A stretch of 64,000 nt of DNA from CAZTTG01 sp964615935 (GCA_964615935.1 CAZTTG010000003.1:62001-126000), one strand, 5' to 3'; counted from the first letter of the stretch, positions 42,035-51,739 are shown. Numbers and translations are program-made. Notes: generated by a model not told the origin, from the letters alone.

Positions 42035-43441
42035 TCAGAACTGGAAGTAGACGAAGGGCTGGACCGCGTTCGGAAGCAGCCCCAGGCAGGGCGGCAGGAG
42101 CGCGCCGTAGAGCAAGGCGAAGGCCCACGTGGGCATCCTCTCCCACGCCGGGGACAGCGTCCGGCGCGCCGCCAGGATGTGGATGAGCGCCAGGCCGACG
42201 AAGACCGCCAGCGGCCAGAGGCCCGGCGAGCGCGGCCCGTACGAGCCGAGCCCCACGGACATGGAGAGGACCTCCCAGGCCTGCCCGATGTCCCTGGACC
42301 GGAAGAAGACCAGCGAGACCACGAAGCACATGTAGGTGAGCACGATCCCGCTCACCCACTGGAGGGGAACGGGGATTCGCTGCGCCACACCCCAGCGCAG
42401 CCACTGTCGCCTGACGACCAGGGCCGAGCCGTGTATCAGGCCGAACACCGCCATGGTCCAGGCGGCGCCGTGCCACAGCCCCGCCAGGAGCAGCGTGATC
42501 ATCACGTTGAGGCAGGCCCGGACCTCGGCGCAGCGGTTCCCGCCCAGAGGGAAGTACACGTAGTCGCGCAGCCAGAACGAGAGGCTGATGTGCCAGCGTC
42601 GCCAGAACTCCTGGATGCTGGACGCCAGCAGCGGGAAATCGAAGTTGAGCGGGAGCTGATAGCCGAGCATGCCGGCGCAGGCGATCGCCATGTCCGAATA
42701 GCCCGAGAAGTCGCAGTACACCTGAACGCTGAAGAGCAGCAGCGCCGTCCAGGTACCCAGCAGGTCGTGGCTGGCGGGATTCGCGTAGAATGCGTCCACC
42801 ACCTGCGACACGTTGTCGGCCACGCAGGCCTTCTTGGCGTATCCGACCAGGAAGAGCAGGAGGAGGCCGCGCCAGGCGATGGTCCCTATCTGCCGCTTTG
42901 AGACCAGCTGGGGCAGGAACTGGGCGGCGCGGACGATGGGGCCGGCGACCAGTTGAGGGAAGAAGGCCACGAAGAGCGCCAGGTCCGCGAAGTCCCGGGT
43001 CGGCCGGATGCGCCCCCGGTAGACGTCGATGGTGTAGCTGAGGGTCTGGAAGGTGTAGAAGCTGATCCCGACCGGCAGGATGATCGACAGGCTGGGTCGG
43101 GACGCGTGCAGCCCCAGCATCTCGAGCAGATCGACCGCCGAGTCCACCAGGAAGCCCAGGTACTTGAAGGTGCCCAGGAGCCCCAGGTTGGAGCACAGGC
43201 TCACCATCAGCCAGCCGCGCCGCCGGCGCTGCGTCGCCGCGCGGGCGATTCCCAGGCCGGCCGCGTAGTCGACCACCGTCGACGTCAGGATCAGCGAGAG
43301 GAAGCGCCAGTCCCAGGCGGCGTAGAAGGCGTAGCTGCAGGCGAGCAGCCAGAGCTTGCGCTGCCGGTGACCTCGCAGGCACCAGTGGACGGCGAAGACC
43401 ACCAGGAAGAACGAGACGAAGCGGAGCTCGGTGAAGATCAA
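42035..43441 (-). CDS. MBOAT-family O-acyltransferase (AlgI-like)
   Basis: The 468-residue product has about eleven membrane helices. AlgI/PatA-type landmarks are FYAAWDWRFLSLIL, ILPVGISFYTFQTLSYTIDVYRG, FFPQLVAGPIVRA, QVYCDFSGYSDMAIACAGMLGY, FWRRWHISLSFWLRDYVYFPL and the catalytic histidine in LLAGLWHGAAW. Such proteins pass acetyl or other acyl groups across the membrane to a polysaccharide or glycan. It overlaps the upstream SGNH-like gene by 4 bp (ATGA), giving a two-gene acyl-transfer unit. Confidence 0.94.
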   Translation of the reverse strand: MIFTELRFVSFFLVVFAVHWCLRGHRQRKLWLLACSYAFYAAWDWRFLSLILTSTVVDYAAGLGIARAATQRRRRGWLMVSLCSNLGLLGTFKYLGFLVDSAVDLLEMLGLHASRPSLSIILPVGISFYTFQTLSYTIDVYRGRIRPTRDFADLALFVAFFPQLVAGPIVRAAQFLPQLVSKRQIGTIAWRGLLLLFLVGYAKKACVADNVSQVVDAFYANPASHDLLGTWTALLLFSVQVYCDFSGYSDMAIACAGMLGYQLPLNFDFPLLASSIQEFWRRWHISLSFWLRDYVYFPLGGNRCAEVRACLNVMITLLLAGLWHGAAWTMAVFGLIHGSALVVRRQWLRWGVAQRIPVPLQWVSGIVLTYMCFVVSLVFFRSRDIGQAWEVLSMSVGLGSYGPRSPGLWPLAVFVGLALIHILAARRTLSPAWERMPTWAFALLYGALLPPCLGLLPNAVQPFVYFQF

Positions 43442-44598
43442 CGAACGCCCTCCGCCCGCCGAAGGTGGCGCAGGAAGTCGCGCGCGATCAGCCGGGTGAA
43501 GAGCTCGGCTCCGGCCGGGTTCAGGTGAGACTCGTCCCAGCGGTTCTTGGGGTTGTACAGACCCGGGTAGAGGGCCGGATTGTCGTACCGGAGCAGGACC
43601 TCGATGTCGCCGCGGTGGTGGGCCGCCAGCGTGACGCTACGGTCGTCCAGCGTGGGCTGGATCACGAAGATCGCCTCGGCCCCCAGGCGCTCCACCAGGG
43701 AGTCCATCTCGCGCAGGAAGTAGAACGGCACCAGGTCGGCCGTCGCCTCCGGGTCTTGCTCGGCCCGGCGAGCCGCGACCGCTCGATCGCGGGCTCTCTC
43801 CTGGAACTGATCCAGCTCCGCGAGGAACTCGTTGCGGCGCGCGCTCGTGATCACCGGCTCGAGGTCGTAAGGGCGGTAGCCCTCCCCTTCCTCCCCTCTT
43901 CGCTCGGCAGCATCCCCGCCCGGTATGGCGCGGCCCAGGGCCTTCAGGACGAGGTGCCGCAGCGCGCCCACGTGATACGTCCGGTAGGCCCACGAGGAGG
44001 CGTGCGCGATGATTCGATCGACGCGCTCACCGAGCTCCATGTCCGAGAGCCAGATCCATCGGCAGGCGACCAGCGTGTCTCGCATCCGATGCCACCGGAT
44101 CGAGGGGAAGTCCAGCTGCTTGGCCTGGCGCAGCACCACGTCGAGCGACTCGGAATCGATGAACACCCAGCGCAGGTTGGCTGGCTCCATCTCCGAGATG
44201 ACGCGCAGAACCTCGACCAGCCCGGGGGCTCGGTGACCGGGTACTCCCATGTTGTAGGTGTGGGTCTCGACGCCCGACTGGGCCATCAGCTCGTCAAAGA
44301 GCTTGGGAGCGAATCCCCGGTACGTCCGGCTCGAGCCCACGAACAGCGCGTTGTACTCGTCCTTGTGCTGCTGCAGGTGCTCGAGCTTGGCCATCCCCAC
44401 GCTGCTGCCCAGCTTCGGCTGGAGCACCTCCAGCGACGCGTTGGAGATGAGGAAGCCCGCCAGTGCGAGGGCCAGGTTACGGACCGGGCGGAGCCAGGAT
44501 CGTCTCGTCGCCGCGCCCCCGGCGGGGCTCGAACCAAGCTCGTCCTCCGAACGATCCAATTCCCCTGCGCCTCCCGGACATGCCACACGCGCCCTCAT
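43438..44598 (-). CDS. SGNH-hydrolase-like partner of the MBOAT acyltransferase
   Basis: The 386-residue product has one N-terminal membrane helix (NLALALAGFLISNAS) after a proline/glycine-rich cytoplasmic tail, then a periplasmic domain. The SGNH signature is visible: ALFVGSSRTYRGFAP contains the nucleophile Ser, YNMGVPGHRAP follows, and the C-terminal DESHLNPAGAELFTRL supplies Asp and His. AlgX/PatB-type proteins move the acyl group from the MBOAT to the acceptor. No glycosyltransferase genes flank the pair, so the acceptor is unknown. A downstream start is possible, as the first 30 residues are not conserved-looking. Confidence 0.85.
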   Translation of the reverse strand: MRARVACPGGAGELDRSEDELGSSPAGGAATRRSWLRPVRNLALALAGFLISNASLEVLQPKLGSSVGMAKLEHLQQHKDEYNALFVGSSRTYRGFAPKLFDELMAQSGVETHTYNMGVPGHRAPGLVEVLRVISEMEPANLRWVFIDSESLDVVLRQAKQLDFPSIRWHRMRDTLVACRWIWLSDMELGERVDRIIAHASSWAYRTYHVGALRHLVLKALGRAIPGGDAAERRGEEGEGYRPYDLEPVITSARRNEFLAELDQFQERARDRAVAARRAEQDPEATADLVPFYFLREMDSLVERLGAEAIFVIQPTLDDRSVTLAAHHRGDIEVLLRYDNPALYPGLYNPKNRWDESHLNPAGAELFTRLIARDFLRHLRRAEGVR

Positions 44599-44728
44599 TC
44601 CAGCGGCCCGGTAGAGACTAGCATTGGCCGGCTGCCAGGCAAGGGCGCGCAGTCCGCCCCGACGCAGCGAGCGGCTCCCCGGGAGAGGCGGAGCCGCCCG
44701 GACGTCGGTCTCCGCGCTCCGCTCGCGG

Positions 44729-47700
44729 TCACTCGCAGAAGATCACCTCCAGGCCGTCGCTGAGGCCGGTGGTGCTGGGGCTCGCGGGATCGCGGTACCA
44801 GTACTGCAGGTGGATGGCGTCGCCCGCGCCGATGCCCTGGGAGGTGGTGTAGGCGTCGGCCCAGCGGTAGTCGAAGGCGCCCGAGCAGTCGGGCGCTCCG
44901 GCGCTGCCCCCGGAGCTCTGGACCGGCGTTCGCTTGGTGGGCGGATTGACGCAGAGCCAGCCGCCCTGGAACGGGATCGCGGCCGGGCCGGTGCCGCCCC
45001 AGAACAGGATGCCGGCCTTGTTGTTGATGACGTCGCTGCACCGGATGCGCAGGTCGTCTCCGCCCCGGACGTCAGGCGTGCCGGTGTGGTGCATCGAGGC
45101 CTGGCAACCCAGGGAGCTCACCTTGGAGGTGCAGTAGCTCTGCACCGGGCTGGAGTCGATGAAGAGGGGCCCCAGGTGAGCCGTGGGTCCCCAGTTGCCG
45201 GCCAGGTCCTTCGAGCGGATGTGGAAGTACTGGCCCGATGCGCTGGAAGGCCTCGTCACCGTCTTGCTGGTCTCGCCCGCCCCGGTGTCGAGCCATCCCG
45301 AGGGCACGGTCCCCGGCCAGAAGTCCCAGCTCGTGGCATAGCCCGCCAGCCCCGAGTGCGCATCCGTGGAGGCGGTCCAGGTCACGGTCACGCCGGTGCT
45401 GCAGCTCTGTACGCCCGCGGTGTGGGTCGGAGAGTCCAGGCTCCCCACCTTCGTGGGATCGACCGTATCGATGTAGTAGGGTCCATCGCTGGCATAGCCC
45501 GAGCTCCAGTTGCCGCACTTGTCGACCGACCGCAGGCTGAGGTACCAGCCCGCGGTGGACGTCGACAAGGTCGTCTGGAATGTGGTCACCGGACCGATGC
45601 CCAGCACTTCGGGGGGTGCGCCGGGGTTGCCCGAGCTGACCAGCTCGCCGTAGCCCGCCAGCCCGGACAGGGCGTCCTGGGCGGCGGTCCAGGTCCAGTT
45701 GATGTCGGGGTTCTTCGACCAGCCGCCCAGCGGGTGGGTGGTCGAGCGCAGGCCCGTCGGAAGGGTGGGCGGAGTCCCGTCCACGAAGATGTGCACCGTT
45801 CCACTCTTGTGGGCCATGTTGTCCGAGCGGGCCCGGACCGACCAGGACTTGACCCCCTCGGAGGGCCAGCGGGTGGTCCATGTGACCGAGCGCGAGAGTC
45901 CGCCGCGAATGTCGCCCAGGAGTACGTCGATGCCGCTGTGCGAGTTTCTCATCAGGTCCGTCACAGCACCGTCATCGAGGGTGGTGGTCGAGGCCTGCAG
46001 TCGGTCGCCGGTGGCGATCGACTCCACGAACACCGCCGAGGCGACCCACTCGTCGGGAGTCACCGTGCAGGTGAAGTCCACGTCGGCGTCGGGCTTCACG
46101 TAGCTGTCCGACGCCGTCAGGGTCAGGGTTGCGCCGGGCGTGGTGTCGGCGGTCACGATGCCCACGGTCACGCTGGCGTGGACGCTGCTGACGGCGCTGA
46201 TGGGGTAGAGCTTCCAGCGCCAGGGACCCGGCTGCGGATTGGGGAGGATGCGCACCTCGGTGTTGTCGCGCGGGCTCTGGTGATTGAACCACTCGCCGGT
46301 GTTGCCGGCCGGATCGATGGGATCCTGGTCGAGAAACAGGTCGAAGTCGTTGACCAGCGCCTTGCTGGCCCCGGCGGAGGCGGCCTCCTCGTGGTAGGTG
46401 CACACCACCACGAGCCGAGTCGCGCCGGTGGGCACGGTGAAGTCCGCGTAGGTCCAGCTGCTGCTGCCCAGATCGAAGCCCCAGTTCAACCAGCTCCAGT
46501 CGCTGAAGCCGTAGTGCGCCTTGTAGGCCTCGACGCGGCCAGCGCCGAACATGTTCAGGTGGTCGGTGCTCGACGTGCTGGGAAAAGTGAGGAGGGCGTC
46601 GTCCTTGGTCATCGCGCTGGCCATGATCAGCGACGACGTCCGGGCCGGCTTGTACATCAACCAGTAGTAGTGGTCCACGAGCTGAGCGGCCAGACCGGCC
46701 ACATGCGGGGCGGCCATGGAGGTGCCGTTCTTGTTGAGGTATTTGGCAGCATGGCCGGCCCAGGCCGAGGTGACGGCCTGGCCGGGGGCCGCCACGTTGG
46801 GCTTCCAGCGCCCATCGCCGCAGGGACCTCGGCTGGAGCCGTTCGACAGGTTGCCGGGATCCCCCGCGGCTCTGTGGTCGAGCACGTTGCCCACCGTCAG
46901 CACGTTCTTGGAGGAACCCTCCTCCGAGATGGAGCTGCCGAAAGGGCCATCGTTGCCGGCGCTGAAGACGTGCAACTGCCCGTGGTCGTAGATGCTCTGA
47001 TCCAGGGCCCGGCAATCGGCCTCGGTGCCGATCCACACGGCCGTGCCGGTGGTGCCCCAGGACTGGTTGACGACATGCGGCCGGGGCGTGGTGTGCCCGC
47101 CGCTGGTGTAGTCGCTCTCGAAGAGGCTCAGCATGCCCGACATGGAGGCTCCGATCCAGTCGCAGGAATCGTCGAAGAGCTTGACGATGTAGACCCGGCC
47201 GCTCTCGCTGTAGCCCAGCCCCGGGGCGCAACCCCTGTGTCCCTCGATCACGTCGCCGTTGCCCAGCATGGTGCCGAGCACGTGGGTGCCGTGGGTGCAA
47301 CCGTCACTGAAGGGCCCACCGGGCGAGCCGCCGAGGTCCCAGCCCACGGCGTAGATGTGGTTGAGATCGTGGTGGCTGATGTCCGCGCCGGTGTCGGCCT
47401 GGCCCACCACGGATCGCTCGTAGGTGCCGCCGTCGTAGCTGGCGCGGCCACGGTCGGCGTAGACCATCGGCGTCGACTCGTCGTGATGGAGCTGCGGCGG
47501 CAGGTCGGGCTCGACGAACTGGACGAAGTCCAGGGCGACCAGCAACTCCACGCCGGCCGGCAGGACGCTGGCGCGGAAGGCGCGGATGCGCTCGACGTAC
47601 TCCTTCACCCGGGCTCCCTGTGCCTCGAGGCCGCGCTGCTGCCAGCCGTTGCTCATGGTGCGCACGGGGAGGCGGCCGGCGCTCTCGGCGACCGGCTGCA

Positions 47701-48493
47701 CCACTCCGCGGTCCAGCTCGGCGACCGACCCCAGGGGCACCTCGATGGAGGCCGGGTTCAGGTCCGAGTCGAACAGGCTGACGTAGACGTCGATCTCGCG
47801 GCCGGGATCGACGTCCTCGAGGATGGCGGTCAGCGCCGGGTGCACCTTCTGCCAGTCGCGGGCCTGACCGACCCAGCGCACCGCCGGGTGCGCGGCCACC
47901 GCGTCGATCGCCTCGACCGGCAGGGCGGCCTTCAGGCAGTAGTGGGGGTGGAATCCCAGCAGACGCGCGCCCAGGGCCTCGAGCTCGGACTCCAGCTCCT
48001 CGGTGATGCGCGCGCTCAGCATCAGGAAGCCGAAGGTCTCGGTCCGCGGCCGGCCGTCGCCGTACTCCAGCCGCACCGAGTCGATGAGCCGGGGGTCGAT
48101 CCGCTCGCCGGCGGGGGGGTAGTGGTCGCCGGCCGCGAAGCCGAGGAAGAAGGGGTCTCCCGAGGCCGCCTCGACGATGCGGTCTCCCCGGGGACCGGTC
48201 TCCACGACGGGCGGGACCGGCCGGGGGACGTCCGCGCCCAGCCGCGCGTCGCGGATCTCCACCGCCCCGCCGTCGACGCCGTCACGCTCGCCGGCGAACG
48301 GGCCGGGCGCCGCTCCCTTCGAGGAGGGGACGACGCAGCTCACCGGCCTGGGGACGCGTGCGAGCGCCCGCGCGGAGGCGCCTTCGCGATGGCCCTCCGA
48401 TCCGGCGGGGCCGGTCCAGCCGACCAGGCCCAGGCCGACGACGGCCAGGCCCATCCAGGGGAGGGGACGGCGCAAGAGGGTCCGATGCTCCAT
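44729..48493 (-). CDS. Large secreted subtilisin-like serine protease with YCT C-terminal domain
   Basis: The 1254-residue product starts at MEHRTLLRRP after AGAAGAG. A signal peptide is followed by a long N-terminal pro-region (about 35-340; VRWVGQARDW resembles I9-type inhibitory segments). The S8 catalytic domain has Asp367 (GQADTGADISHHDL), His401 (CTHGTHVLGTM), the oxyanion region VNQSWG and Ser592 (NGTSMAAPHVAGLA). It is followed by a P/CUB-like beta domain (about 640-760) and Ig/fibronectin-like repeats with DALSGLAGYGELV and DAHSGLAGYATSWD. The YCT domain occupies about 1120-1254 (YCTSKVSSLGC, FQGGWLCVNPPTKRTP, YWYRDPASP). All catalytic residues are present; it is an extracellular protease. 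Confidence 0.94.
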   Translation of the reverse strand: MEHRTLLRRPLPWMGLAVVGLGLVGWTGPAGSEGHREGASARALARVPRPVSCVVPSSKGAAPGPFAGERDGVDGGAVEIRDARLGADVPRPVPPVVETGPRGDRIVEAASGDPFFLGFAAGDHYPPAGERIDPRLIDSVRLEYGDGRPRTETFGFLMLSARITEELESELEALGARLLGFHPHYCLKAALPVEAIDAVAAHPAVRWVGQARDWQKVHPALTAILEDVDPGREIDVYVSLFDSDLNPASIEVPLGSVAELDRGVVQPVAESAGRLPVRTMSNGWQQRGLEAQGARVKEYVERIRAFRASVLPAGVELLVALDFVQFVEPDLPPQLHHDESTPMVYADRGRASYDGGTYERSVVGQADTGADISHHDLNHIYAVGWDLGGSPGGPFSDGCTHGTHVLGTMLGNGDVIEGHRGCAPGLGYSESGRVYIVKLFDDSCDWIGASMSGMLSLFESDYTSGGHTTPRPHVVNQSWGTTGTAVWIGTEADCRALDQSIYDHGQLHVFSAGNDGPFGSSISEEGSSKNVLTVGNVLDHRAAGDPGNLSNGSSRGPCGDGRWKPNVAAPGQAVTSAWAGHAAKYLNKNGTSMAAPHVAGLAAQLVDHYYWLMYKPARTSSLIMASAMTKDDALLTFPSTSSTDHLNMFGAGRVEAYKAHYGFSDWSWLNWGFDLGSSSWTYADFTVPTGATRLVVVCTYHEEAASAGASKALVNDFDLFLDQDPIDPAGNTGEWFNHQSPRDNTEVRILPNPQPGPWRWKLYPISAVSSVHASVTVGIVTADTTPGATLTLTASDSYVKPDADVDFTCTVTPDEWVASAVFVESIATGDRLQASTTTLDDGAVTDLMRNSHSGIDVLLGDIRGGLSRSVTWTTRWPSEGVKSWSVRARSDNMAHKSGTVHIFVDGTPPTLPTGLRSTTHPLGGWSKNPDINWTWTAAQDALSGLAGYGELVSSGNPGAPPEVLGIGPVTTFQTTLSTSTAGWYLSLRSVDKCGNWSSGYASDGPYYIDTVDPTKVGSLDSPTHTAGVQSCSTGVTVTWTASTDAHSGLAGYATSWDFWPGTVPSGWLDTGAGETSKTVTRPSSASGQYFHIRSKDLAGNWGPTAHLGPLFIDSSPVQSYCTSKVSSLGCQASMHHTGTPDVRGGDDLRIRCSDVINNKAGILFWGGTGPAAIPFQGGWLCVNPPTKRTPVQSSGGSAGAPDCSGAFDYRWADAYTTSQGIGAGDAIHLQYWYRDPASPSTTGLSDGLEVIFCE

Positions 48494-48742
48494 GGTCTCT
48501 TCTCTTGAGGTGCGCGGAAGGGGCCGGATGGCGAGCGGGCGTCGCCGGAGGCGATCCCCAGCATAGGGGCATCCATGGATCCCGCCCCCACCGAGAGCGA
48601 GCTCTGGCCTCCCTCGACGCCGCCCGCGACCCTGGTCGTGCCCCCGAGCGTGGCCGGGGCGGCATCCCGCCGGCCCTCGAGATCCGGTCTCCATGGGTCG
48701 ACGCGCCGGGCCGATCGAGGACGGGCTCGCGGGCCGGCCGCC

Positions 48743-49492
48743 TCAGCGCGCCGCGTAGCGCACCGGATCGATCCGGCCCGCCTCGGCGAAGCCCCGCAGC
48801 CGCAGGGTGCAGGCGTCGCAGCGGCCGCAGGCGAGGACTCCCCCGCCTCCCGGCCCCTCGGCATCGGGCAGGGGGTCGTAGCAGGAGTGGGTGAGGGAAA
48901 GGTCCACCCCCAGCTCCTCCGCGCGCAGCACGATCCCGCCCTTGGAGAGCTCGAGCAGGGGCGCGTGCACCCGGAAGCGCGCGCCGCCGTCGGCCCCGGC
49001 GGCCGTCGCCACCCGCGCCAGGGCCTCGAAGGCCTGCAGGAAGGCCGGGCGGCAGTCGGGGTAGCCGGAGTAGTCCACCGCATTGACCCCGATGAACAGA
49101 TCGCCCGCGCCCAGGACCTCGGCCCACGCCAGGGCCAGGGAGAGGAAGACGGTGTTGCGCGCCGGCACGTAGGTCGAGGGGGTGCCGGCGCCGATCTCGC
49201 CCTCCCCCCGCCCCTTGGGCACCTCGAGATCGCCCGTGAGGGAGGAGCCCCCCAGGGCCGCCAGATCGACGCGCACCACCCGGTGCTCGCGCGCGCCGCC
49301 CCGCCGAGCCACGCGCCGGGCGGCCTCCAGCTCGCAGCGGTTGCGCTGCCCGTAGTCGAAGGAGAGGGCCCGCGGCGAGAAGCCCGCCGCGCGGGCCTCG
49401 GCCAGGGTCACGGCCGAGTCCATGCCCCCCGAAACCAGGCAGACGGCGGCGGGAGCTTCGCCTCCGGCGGAGTCTCTCGAAGATCCGGGCAC
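48743..49492 (-). CDS. queC: 7-cyano-7-deazaguanine synthase
   Basis: The 249-residue product has the PP-loop SGGMDS (residues 21-26), ALSFDYGQRNRCEL, the tunnel-fold segment TYVPARNTVFLSLALAWAE and DLFIGVNAVDYSGYPDCRP. The zinc cysteines are Cys204 (THSCYDP) and Cys222, Cys225, Cys228 (ACGRCDAC). It converts 7-carboxy-7-deazaguanine to preQ0 in queuosine synthesis. QueD, QueE and QueF genes are not in the window. It is separated by 250 bp from the protease gene, where I see no other gene. Confidence 0.95.
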   Translation of the reverse strand: MPGSSRDSAGGEAPAAVCLVSGGMDSAVTLAEARAAGFSPRALSFDYGQRNRCELEAARRVARRGGAREHRVVRVDLAALGGSSLTGDLEVPKGRGEGEIGAGTPSTYVPARNTVFLSLALAWAEVLGAGDLFIGVNAVDYSGYPDCRPAFLQAFEALARVATAAGADGGARFRVHAPLLELSKGGIVLRAEELGVDLSLTHSCYDPLPDAEGPGGGGVLACGRCDACTLRLRGFAEAGRIDPVRYAAR

Positions 49493-49599
49493 GCGCCCAG
49501 TCTACGTCGGGGCCTTCGAGCGAGGTCGGAGCCGCGCCGAATCCCCTGGTTTTTTCCCGGGGAAGGACGCGGCTCCGGCTGCCACTCCCGCACGAAGTA

Positions 49600-50298
49600 C
49601 TACTTGTCCTCTTCCGGCTCCTCGACGACCCCGAAGGGAGCGGAGATTCGCTCCCCGAAGGCCTCGTCGACCTCCTGCAGCATCACGATCAGGTCGTAGA
49701 CCTCCGCGCCGGAGCCCTGCAGCAAGATCGCGTTGGACGCGCCCACCGGGATGGCCGACTGGAACTGCGAGTCCGTGAGGAGGCTGCGCAGGCTGTTGGT
49801 GAGCTGGCGGACATCGGTGTTGGGCAGATCGAGCGCCACCGTGACCATCAGCGCGGGGTGCGCGGCGAGGAAGTTCATGTCGCCGGCGGGCACGCGCCGG
49901 AAGCGGCCGCGCGGCGCTCGCGGCGCCTCCCGCCTCGAGGTGATGCTCAGCAGCCGGGGATTCTCCGCCGACAGCTCGAAGAGGAGGAAGCCCTTGTCGA
50001 AGAGCAGGCCCTCGATGACCCGGCCCTCCTCCCCGGGCTCCACCGTGAGGTCCTCGAAGAGGCCGACCTCGGAGACTGCCAGCTCCTGGCGCACCACGGG
50101 CGCGGCGGTCAAGTGCGTGCCGGTGGCGTGGGCGTACTGGAGCACCAGGTCCTCCAGCGTGGCGCTGGCCAGGATGGTGCTCTGGCCGATGGAGCGCTCG
50201 ATGATCTGGATCGGGGGATCGGGGGCGAAGGGAGCCTGGCCCCCGGGAATGGCGAGGGCCACCGCCAGGGCGGCGCCAAGTAGCTTGATCTCGTACAT
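49600..50298 (-). CDS. Exported protein with a secretin-N-like domain
   Basis: The 232-residue product starts at MYEIKLLGAALAVALAIPG, a signal peptide. The N-terminal half (IIERSIGQSTILASATLEDL, LVLQYAHATGTHLTAAPVV) resembles N0/STN-like domains. The C-terminal half reads like a short secretin-N (N1/N2) domain: VALDLPNTDVRQLTNSLRSL, SNAILLQGSGAEVYDLIVML and EVDEAF. No secretin channel domain follows, so it is not a complete GspD/PilQ. It may assist an outer-membrane secretin or bind the pseudopilus encoded elsewhere (compare the prepilin at 14721). Confidence 0.7.
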   Translation of the reverse strand: MYEIKLLGAALAVALAIPGGQAPFAPDPPIQIIERSIGQSTILASATLEDLVLQYAHATGTHLTAAPVVRQELAVSEVGLFEDLTVEPGEEGRVIEGLLFDKGFLLFELSAENPRLLSITSRREAPRAPRGRFRRVPAGDMNFLAAHPALMVTVALDLPNTDVRQLTNSLRSLLTDSQFQSAIPVGASNAILLQGSGAEVYDLIVMLQEVDEAFGERISAPFGVVEEPEEDK

Positions 50299-50587
50299 GC
50301 TTCTCTCCTGGTCGAGTGGATCTGCGTCGAGCCTCACGCGCCGGGCCGCCCACCCGGGACGGGGGGCGGGAGCTCCCGGAGGGACGCGGAGGCCGGGGAG
50401 ATCTTCCCGTGGAGGGACGATTCGCTGCCCGGGGCCGGAAAAGCCCCCGGGCCCGGCAGAACGCCCTTGTCAGCCCTCCGGGCGGGCCTACATTGGGTGG
50501 CCCTCTTCGCGGGGGTCCGGCTCCCGCCGGTCCCCCGCGAAGCTCCCTGGAGCGCCCCCCGCGCACCGGCAGACCGGAGAGCATCCC

Positions 50588-51739
50588 ATGACCGTCACGC
50601 GAGAGCAGGTCCTCGAGGTCCTGCGCCGGGTCCAGGATCCCGACCTCCATCAGGACATCGTCAGCCTGGACTTCGTCACCCGCTGCGAGGTCCAGGACGG
50701 CAAGGTGGACGTCACCATCAACCTGACCACGCCCGCCTGCCCCATGAAGGACATGATGCGGTCGCAGGCCGAGCAGTGCATCCGGGAGCTCCCCGGCGTG
50801 AGCGAGGTGAACATCGAGATGACCGCCGAGGTCCGGGGGCCCTCCGGCCCCACCCGCGAGATGGCCCCGGGCGTGAAGCACTTCGTGGCCGTCTCCAGCG
50901 GCAAGGGCGGCGTGGGCAAGAGCACCGTGACGGTCAACCTGGCGGTGGCCCTGTCGCAGACCGGCGCCCGGGTGGGCGTGCTGGACTGCGACGTCTACGG
51001 TCCGGACATCCCCCTGATGCTGGGGCTGTCGGGCGAGCCGCAGGGGAACCCCGAGGGCAAGCTCGTCCCGGTGGAGCGCTACGGCATCAAGACCATGTCC
51101 ATCGGCTACCTGCTGCCCGAGGACAAGCCGGTGGTGTGGCGCGGACCCATGGTGCACACGCTGATCAAGCAGTTCATCGGCGACGTGCAGTGGGGCGAGC
51201 TCGACTACCTGCTGATCGACATGCCGCCGGGGACCGGGGACGCGCAGCTCTCGCTGGCGCAGACCGTGCCGCTGTCGGGCTGCGTGCTGGTGACCACGCC
51301 CCAGCGGGTCTCGACCTTCGACGTGACCAAGTCCCTGGGGATGTTCGAGCTGGTCAACGTCGAGACCCTGGGGCTCATCGAGAACATGACCGGCCTGGCG
51401 ATCGAGGGCCAGGTGGAGGGTTGCTCCGCCGGCAGCGCGGTCCGCCTGCAGGTGGGCAGCAGCTCGGAGTCGGTCCAGACCGACGCCGAGGGCCGCTTCC
51501 GGGCCGTCTTCGACGTCTTCGGCGAGGGCGGCGGTGAGGCCCTGGCGAGCCGGTTCAACGTCCCCCTGCTGGGGCGGATCCCCCTCGATCCCGCGGTGCG
51601 CGTGGGCGGCGACGCCGGCGATCCGGTGACCGTCACCGCGCCCGATTCGCCCCTGGCGAGGATCTTCAGCGAGATCGCCGGGGCCCTGGCCCAGCGCCTG
51701 TCCATCGCCGAGCACAAGTCGCTGCCCATCCTCCAGTGA
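50588..51739 (+). CDS. Mrp/ApbC-family P-loop ATPase with atypical insertion
   Basis: The 383-residue product has an N-terminal MIP18/DUF59 domain (1-80; VQDPDLHQDIVSLDFV, TTPACPMKDMM) and the Mrp ATPase core. The core has the deviant Walker A SSGKGGVGKST (103-113), VLDCDVYGPDIPLMLG, WRGPMVHTLIKQF and DYLLIDMPPGTGDAQLSL. Mrp proteins carry or transfer Fe-S clusters. After IENMTGL, where most members have a C-x-x-C cluster ligand, residues about 271-309 are instead a beta-domain-like stretch (EGQVEGCSAGSAVRLQV, TDAEGRFRAVFDV), after which FGEGGGEALA resumes the family. The CxxC is therefore missing and cluster binding is in doubt. Confidence 0.9.
   Translation: MTVTREQVLEVLRRVQDPDLHQDIVSLDFVTRCEVQDGKVDVTINLTTPACPMKDMMRSQAEQCIRELPGVSEVNIEMTAEVRGPSGPTREMAPGVKHFVAVSSGKGGVGKSTVTVNLAVALSQTGARVGVLDCDVYGPDIPLMLGLSGEPQGNPEGKLVPVERYGIKTMSIGYLLPEDKPVVWRGPMVHTLIKQFIGDVQWGELDYLLIDMPPGTGDAQLSLAQTVPLSGCVLVTTPQRVSTFDVTKSLGMFELVNVETLGLIENMTGLAIEGQVEGCSAGSAVRLQVGSSSESVQTDAEGRFRAVFDVFGEGGGEALASRFNVPLLGRIPLDPAVRVGGDAGDPVTVTAPDSPLARIFSEIAGALAQRLSIAEHKSLPILQ

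Noticed and set aside
44624..48508. 1294-codon forward open frame
   Set aside because: Antisense of the subtilase gene, which has its full catalytic triad.
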